Source: Vibrio coralliilyticus (GTDB taxonomy: Bacteria; Pseudomonadota; Gammaproteobacteria; Enterobacterales; Vibrionaceae). Taken from it: DNA of 64,000 nt. A program made the translations under genes and the position numbers. The stretch lies in assembly GCF_024449095.1 (NCBI RefSeq), contig NZ_CP024628.1, forward strand, positions 1,240,001-1,304,000, in the 5' to 3' direction. Under the pieces are notes generated by a model. The model saw only the letters and a program-made list of their open reading frames with translations, had not been told where the DNA came from and did not search any database. Positions 28,101 through 34,441 of the stretch are shown here, one piece after another (position 1 is the stretch's first letter; every line of letters starts with the position of its first letter).

Positions 28101-31100
28101 CTCAAAGGTGTAGCTGCCATCAGGGCGCAGCGTCAGTACAAACACGTCGCCATCAGTGCTGGAAGCTGTGTACGTGGCCACACCATCGGCATCGATGGAC
28201 TCAGAGAGCGCCACCGCTTTGCCCTGAGACGTCAGGCCATCAATCGGGTTAGTGGTCAGGTCAAGCTGATAGCTCACGACCTTATCCGCCCCTTCAAGCG
28301 TGGTGAAGTCTCCGTCTTTGCTCACGCGTGTTGCGTCTGGGCTAGTGCCACTGGCTAAGTCATTCTCATTGAGGATTAACGCCTCGGCCGATGCGATGTT
28401 CGGGCTATCATCGCCAATGGTCACAGGCAGGGTAATGCGGTCGGTGTCGCCATCGGTATCGGTCGCCACCACCGTGAAATCAAAGCGTTCACTGTCGCTG
28501 TTGGCGTCATGGTCAATCGGACCTTTCAGCTCAAAGGTGTAGCTGCCATCAGGGCGCAGCGTCAGTACAAACACGTCGCCATCAGTGCTGGAAGCTGTGT
28601 ACGTGGCCACACCATCGGCATCGATGGACTCAGAGAGCGCCACCGCTTTGCCCTGAGACGTCAGGCCATCAATCGGGTTAGTGGTCAGGTCAAGCTGATA
28701 GCTCACGACCTTATCCGCCCCTTCAAGCGTGGTGAAGTCTCCGTCTTTGCTCACGCGTGTCGCGTCTGGGCTGGTGCCACTGGCTAAGTCATTCTCATTG
28801 AGGATTAACGCCTCGGCCGAGGCGATGTTCGGGCTATCATCGCCAATCGTCATAGGCAGCGTAATGCGGTCAGTGTCGCCATCGGTGTCGGTCGCCACCA
28901 CCGTGAAATCAAGGCGTTCACTGTCGCTATTAGCGCCATGGTCAATCGGACCTTTCAGCTCAAAGGTGTAGCTGCCATCAGGGCGCAGCGTCAGTACAAA
29001 CACGTCGCCATCAGTGCTGGAAGCCGTGTACGTCGCCACACCATCGGCATCGATGGATTCAGAGAGCGCCACCGCTTTGCCCTGAGACGTCAGGCCATCA
29101 ATCGGGTTGCTGGTCAGGTCAAGCTGGTAGCTCACGACCTTATCCGCCCCTTCAAGCGTGGTGAAGTCTCCGTCTTTGCTCACGCGTGTCGCGTCTGGGC
29201 TAGTGCCACTGGCTAAGTCATTCTCATTGAGGATTAACGCCTCCGCCGAGGCGATGTTCGGGCTATCATCGCCAATCGTCACCGGCAGGGTAATGCGGTC
29301 AGTGTCACCATCGGTGTCAGTCGCCACCACGGTGAAATCAAGGCGTTCACTGTCGCTGTTAGCGCCATGGTCAATCGGACCTTTCAGCTCAAAGGTGTAG
29401 CTGCCATCAGGGCGTAACGTCAGTACAAACACATCGCCATCCACGCTGGAAGCCGTGTACGTGGCCACACCATTCGCATCAATGGATTCAGAGAGCGTCA
29501 CCGCTTTGCCCTGAGACGTCAGGCCATCAATCGGGTTGCTGGTCAGGTCAAGCTGGTAGCTCACGACCTTATCCGCCCCTTCAAGCGTGGTGAAATCTCC
29601 GTCTTGACTCACACGTGTTGCGTCTGGGCTGGTGCCACTGGCTAAGTCATTCTCATTGAGGATTAACGCCTCGGCCGATGCGATGTTCGGGCTATCATCG
29701 CCAATGGTCACAGGCAGGGTAATGCGGTCGGTGTCGCCATCGGTATCGGTCGCCACCACCGTGAAATCAAAGCGTTCACTGTCGCTGTTGGCGTCATGGT
29801 CAATCGGACCTTTCAGCTCAAAGGTGTAGCTGCCATCAGGGCGCAACGTCAGCACAAACACATCGCCATCAGTGCTTGAAGCCGTGTAGGTGGCCACACC
29901 ATTCGCATCGATGGATTCAGAGAGCGTCACCGCTTTGCCCTGAGAAGTCAGGCCATCAATCGGGTTGGTGGTCAGGTCAAGCTCGTAGCTCACGACCTTA
30001 TCCGCCCCTTCAAGCGTGGTGAAGTCTCCGTCTTTGCTCACGCGTGTCGCGTCCGGGCTAGTGCCACTGGCTAAGTCATTCTCATTGAGGGTCAACGCCT
30101 CAGCATGGGTTATCGAAGGAGCATCATCGACAATATTGACAGAAATATTTTGGGCAGCAGTATCACCATCATTATCTTTGGCAATAACCGAGAAATTCAA
30201 TGTTTGATCATCAGCATTCGCAGCATGATCAATCGGTCCTTTCAACTCAAATGAGTAGGTGCCATCTCCTTTTATCGTCAGGACAAATACATCCTGAGCA
30301 GACGTCGAAGCGGTATAGGTATAAGTATTTGTTGCGCTGTCATAGATTTCACTGAGTGATACCGCCAAGCCATCAGACTTCAAACCCGCTACTGGATTAG
30401 AGTTCGTATCGAGTCGGTATTCAACTACCGTATCTGCACCTTCAGTTACAGTAAACTGACCGTTTGCCGTCAAAGAAGCTGCGTCTGGTGAGGAACCTGA
30501 AGCGAGATCATCTTCGTCAAGAGACAAAGCATCAGCACCGCTAATCGTCGGTGCATCGTCTTTCACTTGGATGAGAATCTTGCCTGCTTCCTCGGAACCC
30601 GTACCGCCCGCTAATTCAGAACGGTCACCATCCGCATCAACCGCGTAAACTGGGAGTTCAATCGTCAATGACTCATCATTCGCACCTAAATGATCAAGCT
30701 GTTCAAACAACGTGAACTCATAATCACCTTGCGCAGGTGAATCCACCTTAATTTCGAACACTGTGACACGGCTGCCGTTGAGATCAATCACACCTTCATA
30801 CGTTCGAACACCGTTCTCATTAGCCGTTAGCTCAAGGGTGACCTGCTGCCCCTGTGAAGTCAGTGAGCCGTCAGTATTAAATTCGCTTGGTTCCAGCTCA
30901 AAGTGATCGATGATATCACTGCCTGCGGTGGCTGTAATAGAACCACTACCCGAGACTGCTACTGTGCCGACTTGCGAACCACCAACTACACCTGATTCAT
31001 CAAGGCTCAACCCATCAACATTGGTAATAACAGGGTTGTCGCCGTCAGTAATCTCAATATTAATGTCATTAGTTACCGTATCCTGATCGTAATCTACGAT

Positions 31101-32447
31101 AGTGGTAGGCAGCGAAAGAGAAATCGTATCAGAGCCATTGTGTTCCAGAGGTTTAAACTGCTGGTACTCATACTGCCCTTGCGTATCAACGCTAACCGTC
31201 AGTACGGTATCTCCTGAACCATCAGCCGTTAATGTTATTGTTGTCCCGTCATCTGACAGCGTTGCCGTCGTGGTTTGATTGTCACTGAGTAAGCCATCAA
31301 ATTGCTGAAGTGCAGAACTGTCAAACGTTACTGAGGCCAGTGCATCACTGCCAATTGCAGCGAGTTCACCTTGGATTAACGTTGAACCAGATTCGACGTT
31401 CTGAACATTCGTCGCTTGAGGTGTTGGATTAACGCCATCGCCAATTGAAACCTGAGCATCGATGGGAGCTCGAATAGCGTTACCACCTGAATCAGCACCT
31501 GTGATATCAAAGCTGACTGAAATCTGATCATCGCTGATTGCGACTTGTCCACCACCAACAGAGTCTACGTGATCAATAGGCTGGCTTACTGTTGTGGTCA
31601 GCTCTAGGCTGACATCTTTGCCGACCAAAGTCGTATCAATATCAATGCGCAACACTTCACCTTGAGCGTTGACACCAATAATAGCGTTTTCGGCCGAATC
31701 ATAAGTAAACGTAACGGCTTCACCTGAAGATGTGATATCAGAATTGAGTTCAGCCAATAAACTAGCGAGTGAAGCAGGTTCAGGGACAAAACTATCAGCA
31801 TCTAAGGGAAGGTCACCGGCAAAAATAGTCACTGTTGCTGTTTCTGACTGGGGGTAAGTACCTGCTGATAGAGAGCCCTCAACAAGCGCTTCTGAAATGC
31901 TTTCACCACCAGCAGCAAATACTAACGTTCTTCGCTCATCTTCTGTCTCTTCTGCATCGTCCTGTGCTTGCGCAGATGTTTCGAAGAAAGTGCTTGCTAA
32001 CACTTCGGTGCCATTGTATTCGATGGTCACAAAACCACCGTTCGCAGAGCCTGCACCGCCTGCGCCTGCTGCTGTAGCCTCTAGGATTTGAGTCGGGTCA
32101 GCACCATCTAAAATAGCACCTTGAATTGCCGCAATGTCATCTTCACTTAATGCGCCTTCACCAAGCTGGGCAAGATCAAACTCAACATCGCCGTTCACTT
32201 GCGCAGAATGCCAAGCATTACCATCAACACTCTCTAATCCTAAGGAAATGCTATTTTCATCAACAATTGAAGGAATACCACCAGCACTCAACACCACGGA
32301 GGCATTACGAGCAGTGATCATGATTTCATTCGACTGGATAGTCTCGCCTTGAATGACTTTTCTCGCGGTGCCATCAGGCTTAACAGCGATAACGTCCCCG
32401 CTCACTTCTTCTACGATACGAGCCTGGCGTACAATTTCGACTTCCAT
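19191..32447 (-). CDS. giant LapA/BapA-like RTX adhesin (type I secreted, 4418 residues)
   Basis: The N-terminal ~110 residues (RIVEEVSGDVIAVKPDGTARKV, then IQGETIQSNEIMIT) form a retention module as in LapA/BapA adhesins. TAAG follows at residues 125-128 inside a Gly/Ala linker, the type of site cut by periplasmic LapG proteases under c-di-GMP/LapD control. Residues ~150-780 are divergent VCBS-like extenders (DDAP/DGDT motifs). Residues ~777-1777 are seven near-identical 143-residue units, followed by more diverse extender and cadherin-like domains to ~4220. RTX repeats (GGTGNDTLIGGAGDDTLLGG) span ~4257-4312, with an uncleaved type I secretion signal at the C-terminus. It is exported by a LapBCE-type system not encoded here. 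ATG 32447 is preceded by GAGGGG. I recognise no discrete ligand-binding domain. V. cholerae FrhA/CraA is a functional parallel. Probable role: surface attachment and biofilm. Confidence 0.95.
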   Translation of the reverse strand: MEVEIVRQARIVEEVSGDVIAVKPDGTARKVIQGETIQSNEIMITARNASVVLSAGGIPSIVDENSISLGLESVDGNAWHSAQVNGDVEFDLAQLGEGALSEDDIAAIQGAILDGADPTQILEATAAGAGGAGSANGGFVTIEYNGTEVLASTFFETSAQAQDDAEETEDERRTLVFAAGGESISEALVEGSLSAGTYPQSETATVTIFAGDLPLDADSFVPEPASLASLLAELNSDITSSGEAVTFTYDSAENAIIGVNAQGEVLRIDIDTTLVGKDVSLELTTTVSQPIDHVDSVGGGQVAISDDQISVSFDITGADSGGNAIRAPIDAQVSIGDGVNPTPQATNVQNVESGSTLIQGELAAIGSDALASVTFDSSALQQFDGLLSDNQTTTATLSDDGTTITLTADGSGDTVLTVSVDTQGQYEYQQFKPLEHNGSDTISLSLPTTIVDYDQDTVTNDINIEITDGDNPVITNVDGLSLDESGVVGGSQVGTVAVSGSGSITATAGSDIIDHFELEPSEFNTDGSLTSQGQQVTLELTANENGVRTYEGVIDLNGSRVTVFEIKVDSPAQGDYEFTLFEQLDHLGANDESLTIELPVYAVDADGDRSELAGGTGSEEAGKILIQVKDDAPTISGADALSLDEDDLASGSSPDAASLTANGQFTVTEGADTVVEYRLDTNSNPVAGLKSDGLAVSLSEIYDSATNTYTYTASTSAQDVFVLTIKGDGTYSFELKGPIDHAANADDQTLNFSVIAKDNDGDTAAQNISVNIVDDAPSITHAEALTLNENDLASGTSPDATRVSKDGDFTTLEGADKVVSYELDLTTNPIDGLTSQGKAVTLSESIDANGVATYTASSTDGDVFVLTLRPDGSYTFELKGPIDHDANSDSERFDFTVVATDTDGDTDRITLPVTIGDDSPNIASAEALILNENDLASGTSPDATRVSQDGDFTTLEGADKVVSYQLDLTSNPIDGLTSQGKAVTLSESIDANGVATYTASSVDGDVFVLTLRPDGSYTFELKGPIDHGANSDSERLDFTVVATDTDGDTDRITLPVTIGDDSPNIASAEALILNENDLASGTSPDATRVSKDGDFTTLEGADKVVSYQLDLTSNPIDGLTSQGKAVALSESIDADGVATYTASSTDGDVFVLTLRPDGSYTFELKGPIDHGANSDSERLDFTVVATDTDGDTDRITLPMTIGDDSPNIASAEALILNENDLASGTSPDATRVSKDGDFTTLEGADKVVSYQLDLTTNPIDGLTSQGKAVALSESIDADGVATYTASSTDGDVFVLTLRPDGSYTFELKGPIDHDANSDSERFDFTVVATDTDGDTDRITLPVTIGDDSPNIASAEALILNENDLASGTSPDATRVSKDGDFTTLEGADKVVSYQLDLTTNPIDGLTSQGKAVALSESIDADGVATYTASSTDGDVFVLTLRPDGSYTFELKGPIDHGANSDSERLDFTVVATDTDGDTDRITLPVTIGDDSPNIASAEALILNENDLASGTSPDATRVSKDGDFTTLEGADKVVSYQLDLTTNPIDGLTSQGKAVALSESIDADGVATYTASSTDGDVFVLTLRPDGSYTFELKGPIDHDANSDSERLDFTVVATDTDGDTDRITLPVTIGDDSPNIASAEVLILNENDLASGTSPDATRVSKDGDFTTLEGADKVVSYQLDLTSNPIDGLTSQGKAVTLSESIDTDGVATYTASSVDGDVFVLTLRPDGSYTFELKGPIDHDANSDSERLDFTVVATDTDGDTDRITLPVTIGDDSPTIRSIDPSSTFVIDEDDTAAGSDSSGVVAVATGSFVTSQGADGVVAYELVNIADTQNGLTSNGQAVTISGVNGVTGATTYQGVAGGQVVFTLVLSDNGDYTYTQFKALDHAQNSDTLTIPFDVVAIDKDNDTSPAVRLPIEVIDDQPVLTGTTGETSVDEDDLASIGSDRSEDTTIDGNFIIAEGADSVVEYELTNADDTLDGLSADGEALEWAAVQTSGTTFTYTAMTENGHEPVFRIVFDTSDNSYQFELLKPLDHPDGAGENSVQIDFTIKATDFDGDESAEITLPITVVDDVPLLTDHSISRVEGSGFKRVNMFEASTDKGADDAAITMIEGTTDGTSVIKFGGENGTYVDSVDIQSGNQTIKVYEEYDTGSGTRDIRELGELRVNSNGDIRFKAYDNLEHDGDTFDFSIDVTAMDGDKDTSTAQLDLTIVDRKASAIALKVTTFEESGRDPSIDYDPNNPNTLDTANVQDNQSDITGLDSPTQILLQANLYDADNNESIGGMTIKAGDHHGTFYYYDGSQYVELEPDNRGKIYIDGALIDQTSSVNGDGDQITTITNLYFVPDRNYSTNESGIRIRYQLEIDNDGVLDHRLNSSFRIEVESVADIATWDDANSTYEYTLTEDGAHQTLNLSAVTQDTSNPETITYRLEVTQGQGEFELLDASGNVISESSSGVYLISSDDINSVQLNPRDNFSGAIKFDAKALTEEDSNAVSGKEIAESVVQELVFNVTPQADESSFSVNRIAIFEDNAASQNTVDPDTDHEPLTLDKVITLNSTADIDTPGDTSEVLYVRLSDFTDENGQPLAGFEVRWVSSGDPLPLITDGSGSYYEIAQSDLDKVEIQPPLHSNEDFTFEATGVVKDTATLGDGSQVTDVTEMSAGKTVHVSVKGVADIPYLPDVPDVPITGAELDTWYSYTDGNGNAGAQVVINENSSIELSFAVLSGEEKDGVNDNSESITVLLSDIPDGVQLYDSNGGVIDLVYAGSDANGPIYQANITQEQYSSGITVEPPKHSTEDINITTKVIVTENDGHIREVDGSILVKVVPVIDAGGSDDAYSRTSTGNEDSFIVVPWNLQNAENPDRAPDANDRDYEFVSSITISGFPEDVEITIDGVPVANYTGGTAMYDDVSNTLTITGLDENSSQPVVRVKPPEDSSVDMNLQTKLVIEEHDADNNGDSVATKEVTGSLTVVVRPIVESDGDLQVKSNNAVVTTIDDTDDDGRIDFTINDQNGDANVIAFEDFDPSSDELVKEVVVRFVGISGDDLDQLFVTGAVNNGDGSWTVTDEENFSIVAPDGLNYTDSNGLPSSTLTVEFVAQVYDKGDENESGSVSEKSTTIDLTFPSSVVGQNSEAAVIEQITTPDAIITGVEDNYIDLSSQISNVVQIGVDGSNVSTADSVADQFTIVIDPSDIPAEVSGLKVIGAEYDFANNLYLFEATINPDGSISIPDGLKLELPEDYAGDFNLPITFVTTDKASGDENRVELNIPVAVTPVADIAAGAGEQGQPLDSDVTPEISLSATSVEKGTGTQLDANALEDNLIKLDLDIDLADVRNDSHQGQETLTRVEITLPDSSLGYFADVNGDPIQPDSSVFVVDSNDPAVIQAALDGLYFVPKENYPTDSSGNSISFTVKGTVVDQTTFDTTGTTQVSNTSSERTFTQNVDIDITPVLDPVTMPTAADNIVVVGDEDTDISLTSGGSGLSIALNDTDGSEQFLSAKLTGVPDDFIITSTSSDFVVKNSGGGEWVIQLTDPSVTEIDLSAIAIRPAEHFSGTADIGITVFTQEQLLQEPTAHQGQFTIDVTPVGDVVDIDPISRVTGNEGENIDIAINASIVDKTDLLPGDSAQDQPETLLITVEQVPDGATIYYPDGVTPATNLGNGKWELRVDTQEVDKIVFNSGDHNKGTWNQDSLKITVQSVDKDADGNEYLGPTTNQVFDVAVDVEAVNDRPEFNNIADIQTAEDTVVAIKGFTVSDVDSSLDEPDAEYTLTLNVDSGELFQNTTIAANNGLTVLVDASGQTVTITGKVADINTALAQDLVTFKPDENSNDLIDTDGVKVTAHIDDQGNVGSVDAVNPDTSNTNETSFVIHVSEVNDEPQAGDLDLGDILEEGSIQITAAQLIAASNDIDSDDLVVKSISVPAEQGTLTLNPDGVSWTFTAADDFNGDVSISYTIEDNGTTNGVNDFLQDTGTVSLSVIGVNDKPEIDVDDITTIINESSGQLISGISVSDADYVDAFADDAMTVTLTVDFGQLNVTIPTGSSITATPSSGSSITLTGTIGELNTLLDSPSAGTGVTFDATHAPSDSVMLTITATDSGNPSGMVMSETTQKPITITPVANAPTLSITPDNNYVKNINASLTASNNGIALLGIVAALTDVHEVLSMELSGLPAGSTVETSSGTLVPVDGKVVVPADDIDSVSIVGAQEGSHTIQLTAVSTETDSSSAESAPIDINLNVTNDVSDIDVSSSSQDNQLLGSDEGIELQTGSGDDRIEGGTGNDTLIGGAGDDTLLGGAGNDILDGGLGSDILTGGTGEDIFTWHEIDDGTTDTITDFSIAEGDQIDLREVLPELKQANVDMDTLLSHLDAKLVDGDDIELKVHPDGNGNGEQTILVEDLGQQIDFNSMDSSQIISTLLEQHIIVHDQ
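19513..19675 (-). other. RTX nonapeptide block of the adhesin
   Basis: About six consecutive GGxGxDxLx-type repeats (GGTGNDTLI, GGAGDDTLL, GGAGNDILD, GGLGSDILT, GGTGEDIFT) form a calcium-binding beta-roll just before the C-terminal secretion region. It is expected to fold outside the cell on meeting calcium. Confidence 0.92.
27115..30117 (-). repeat. seven tandem 429-bp units inside the adhesin
   Basis: Unit boundaries fall at 27115, 27544, 27973, 28402, 28831, 29260, 29689 and 30118, marked by the recurring GGGCTATCATCGCC (variants at the two ends). The total is 3003 bases, exactly seven 143-codon units, so gain or loss of a unit keeps the frame. Each unit encodes LNENDLASGTSPDATRVS, TTLEGADKVVSY, NPIDGLTSQGKAV, DVFVLTLRPDGSYTFELKGP and a DTDGDTDRITLP end. 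The units differ only at a few recurring positions (DHDAN/DHGAN, SERFDF/SERLDF, STDG/SVDG, TTNP/TSNP), mixed between copies as in gene conversion. Divergent relatives flank both sides. Confidence 0.95.
32064..32075 (-). other. TAAG motif, candidate LapG cleavage site
   Basis: Codons ACA-GCA-GCA-GGC (residues 125-128) lie between the retention module and the first extender domain, followed by GAGGAGSANGG. LapG-type cysteine proteases cut between the two alanines of (T/P)AAG in this context, releasing the adhesin when c-di-GMP is low. Assigned by motif and position only. Confidence 0.75.
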
Positions 32448-32675
32448 ACTTATCCCCTCAATCTGACCAAATCAGTCAACAGCAATTAAGAAATTTAATA
32501 ATATTCAACAAGCGTATTGGCGACAAAAATATCAAAATTTGTACGTGATTCCAGTGCTTATTTCCATAATATGACCGTTGCTCGTTATTAGAGTAAGTAT
32601 AGACAGGTTAATTGACTTCGTTGCATTAACTAAGATCATGATATTAAACAGTTAACTCATTAGTTAAAACACCAA

Positions 32676-32689
32676 TCTCACATGTGAGA
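32676..32689. promoter_or_regulatory. perfect palindrome upstream of the adhesin
   Basis: TCTCACATGTGAGA is a perfect 14-base palindrome 229 bases before the adhesin start. Its size suits a dimeric regulator. No T-run or RNA-like loop is present, so an operator is more likely than a terminator; the regulator is unknown. Confidence 0.4.
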
Positions 32690-32780
32690 ATAACCACTAA
32701 AAACTTAGGTTATTAGTGAGTCAAGGCCATGAAAAATGTTTCGTAAGTGAAAAGTAGTGACGAATAGACTGATAAGAAAT

Positions 32781-32816
32781 ATAAAAATCCGATATTAGTT
32801 TCCTAATATCGGATTT
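32781..32816 (-). terminator. terminator after the aldo/keto reductase gene
   Basis: A perfect 14-base stem (AAATCCGATATTAG and its complement) with a 4-base loop is followed on the minus strand by TTTTAT. It lies about 90 bases beyond the reductase stop and insulates the adhesin promoter from readthrough. Confidence 0.85.
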
Positions 32817-32908
32817 GTCAGGCCTTTAAGAAGCGGACACTCAGCTCTCGATGTTCTTAATTGATTACATGACAGCTAAGTCGACACTTTCTCATGTAAA
32901 ATCGCAGT

Positions 32909-33817
32909 CTATGGCACACCATGACCTTTAGAGGCGACCCAAACTCGATACCATTGCTCACGAGTGAGTTCAATGTCCATAGCTTCAACAGCGCTTTTCA
33001 CGCGTTCAATTTTTCCTGAACCAATAATAGGCAGAGGTCGTGATGGCAGTCTATTTACCCATGCGTAGATGACTTGATCAATACTCTGCGCACCTACTTC
33101 ACATCGAATTGCTTCTAGCTCATCACGCACACGTTGTGCCTGCTCGGTTGCACCAGTAAAGATGCTTCCACCGCCGAGACAAGACCACGCCATTGGTCGC
33201 ACGCGCTTCATTTGAAGCTGATCTAACGTACCATCATGGGCAACCTCAAAATTCAATGGATTGATTTCAACCTGGTTAGTAACCAGCGGTTTGGCCACAC
33301 GAGATTGTAGAAGATCAAACTGACTTGGCGTAAAGTTAGACACGCCAAAGTGCTTCACTTTGCCCACTTTGTGTAATTCATTAAACGCATCAGCCACTTC
33401 ATCCGCATCCATCAGTACATCAGGTCTATGGATAAGCAAGACATCAATTTGCTCGATGTTCAGACGTGCAAGCGAATTGTTCACAGATTCATAAATATGC
33501 CCCGCACTGGTGTCATAGTGGTTCACCTTGCGCTGAGGAAATTTGTCATTACAGGTCTTAATATCGCACTTAGTAACGATCTCTATCTCATCACGGACGG
33601 CAGGATCCAACTTTAACGCTTCACCAAACAGCGCTTCACATTCATAATTGCCGTAGATATCAGCATGGTCGACTGTTGTAACACCTAGCTCAATATGCTG
33701 CTTGAGAAACGACAATCTTTGCTGAGGCGTCATACCCCATTCAGCAAGGCGCCAGTAACCCTGAACCAGTTGAGAAAACTCTGGGCCTTGCGGCGCAATT
33801 GTGACTTTAAACACCAT
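32909..33817 (-). CDS. aldo/keto reductase, YdhF type
   Basis: 302 residues forming an NADPH-dependent (beta/alpha)8 oxidoreductase. The catalytic Asp-Tyr-Lys-His set is visible: DHADIYGNYECEALFGEAL (D and Y), IVTKCDIK (K) and DVLLIHRPD (H). VKHFGVSNFTPSQFDLL and the late ARWVNRLPS-like YAWVNRLPSRPLPIIGSGKIERV are the usual cofactor-binding regions, and the whole is closest in feel to E. coli YdhF. The substrate is unknown. The ATG at 33817 has AGGAGG 6 bases upstream; a GTG immediately before it is too close to that site. It is divergent from the helix-turn-helix gene and is probably a single-gene unit. Confidence 0.9.
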   Translation of the reverse strand: MVFKVTIAPQGPEFSQLVQGYWRLAEWGMTPQQRLSFLKQHIELGVTTVDHADIYGNYECEALFGEALKLDPAVRDEIEIVTKCDIKTCNDKFPQRKVNHYDTSAGHIYESVNNSLARLNIEQIDVLLIHRPDVLMDADEVADAFNELHKVGKVKHFGVSNFTPSQFDLLQSRVAKPLVTNQVEINPLNFEVAHDGTLDQLQMKRVRPMAWSCLGGGSIFTGATEQAQRVRDELEAIRCEVGAQSIDQVIYAWVNRLPSRPLPIIGSGKIERVKSAVEAMDIELTREQWYRVWVASKGHGVP

Positions 33818-33912
33818 CACTTACCTCCTAATAAAAACTGCCTTTACAGTATTCTTGTTTAATTCAATGCTCAACGTATACTGACAACAAATTCGAACCA
33901 GAGTACGAAAAA

Positions 33913-34311
33913 TTGAGTTTCTCCGAACGGCTAAAACAATTGATTGGTGAGGAGTCGGTTTCTGGTTTTGCTCGCCGAGTAGAACTTTCAGAAGCCCTGA
34001 TTCGCAAATACCTCAACGGGAGTGAACCGAGTTTGTCGAAAGCTAATCAGATAGCCATGAAAGCCAACTGTTCACTGGAATGGCTGGCCACTGGCTGCGG
34101 ATATCTATATAGACAAGCTGAAGTGGTCGACATGGACGCCTATATAATGGCCTATCGACACGTCCATGGCTTTGAGCCAAAAGACCACGAACAACACCGC
34201 CATGTCATTGCAGGCTATCAATATCTACGAGGTCACAAGAAAGCTGATGGCTACCTTGATGAATCTGCCATGGCGCAATTTTTAAATCGCCAGATAAAGA
34301 CACAACGCTAA
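33913..34311 (+). CDS. small XRE-type helix-turn-helix regulator
   Basis: 132 residues. Residues 1-60 form a lambda-repressor-like helix-turn-helix (MSFSERLKQLIGEESVSGFARRVELSEALIRKYLNGSEPSLSKANQIAMKANCSLEWLATG). The C-terminal 70 residues are helical and unrecognised, with no LexA-type peptidase motif. Upstream in frame there is no ATG or GTG, so the TTG at 33913 is the likely start, although its ribosome binding site is weak. It is divergent from the aldo/keto reductase over a 95-base gap and may regulate it or itself; this is inference from position. No prophage genes are nearby, so a phage origin is not supported. Confidence 0.8.
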   Translation: MSFSERLKQLIGEESVSGFARRVELSEALIRKYLNGSEPSLSKANQIAMKANCSLEWLATGCGYLYRQAEVVDMDAYIMAYRHVHGFEPKDHEQHRHVIAGYQYLRGHKKADGYLDESAMAQFLNRQIKTQR

Positions 34312-34441
34312 AACTACCATTCGAAGAACGCAAAGGATGACTGCTGTGATTTTGAGCAAACTTTAGGGCGTAGATTGGGGGAATGATGTCAGCTTGAGGG
34401 AATCGGTTTAGCCTTGATGAAAAAACAATCAAGGAATGAAC

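Larger units (their letters stand above)
32448..32908. other. upstream region of the adhesin gene
   Basis: This 461-base AT-rich gap holds the adhesin promoter and, near its right end, the terminator of the aldo/keto reductase gene (32781-32816). It contains a 14-base palindrome (32676-32689) and a weaker TTAACT-CATT-AGTTAA inverted repeat just before it. I saw no c-di-GMP riboswitch consensus and no ORF. Confidence 0.5.

Noticed and set aside
27445..29829. Repeated 80- and 92-codon plus-strand ORFs at 429-base spacing inside the adhesin gene
   Set aside because: They are antisense shadows of the tandem units; they lack ribosome binding sites and follow the codon pattern of the minus-strand gene.
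27115..30117. Regularly spaced repeats as a possible CRISPR array
   Set aside because: The unit is 429 bases and entirely coding, with no short repeat/unique spacer alternation.
19191..32447. Adhesin as a pseudogene or assembly artefact because of its size
   Set aside because: The 4418-codon frame is uninterrupted, with a good start site, retention module, RTX block and secretion tail all in order; only the exact repeat number is open to assembly error.
32448..32908. A c-di-GMP (GEMM) riboswitch before the adhesin, and likewise in the rbm and vps upstream regions
   Set aside because: I looked for the conserved GEMM core segments and found none; only DNA palindromes are present.
33913..34311. 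Prophage remnant suggested by the repressor-like helix-turn-helix gene
   Set aside because: No integrase, attachment site or other phage gene is nearby.
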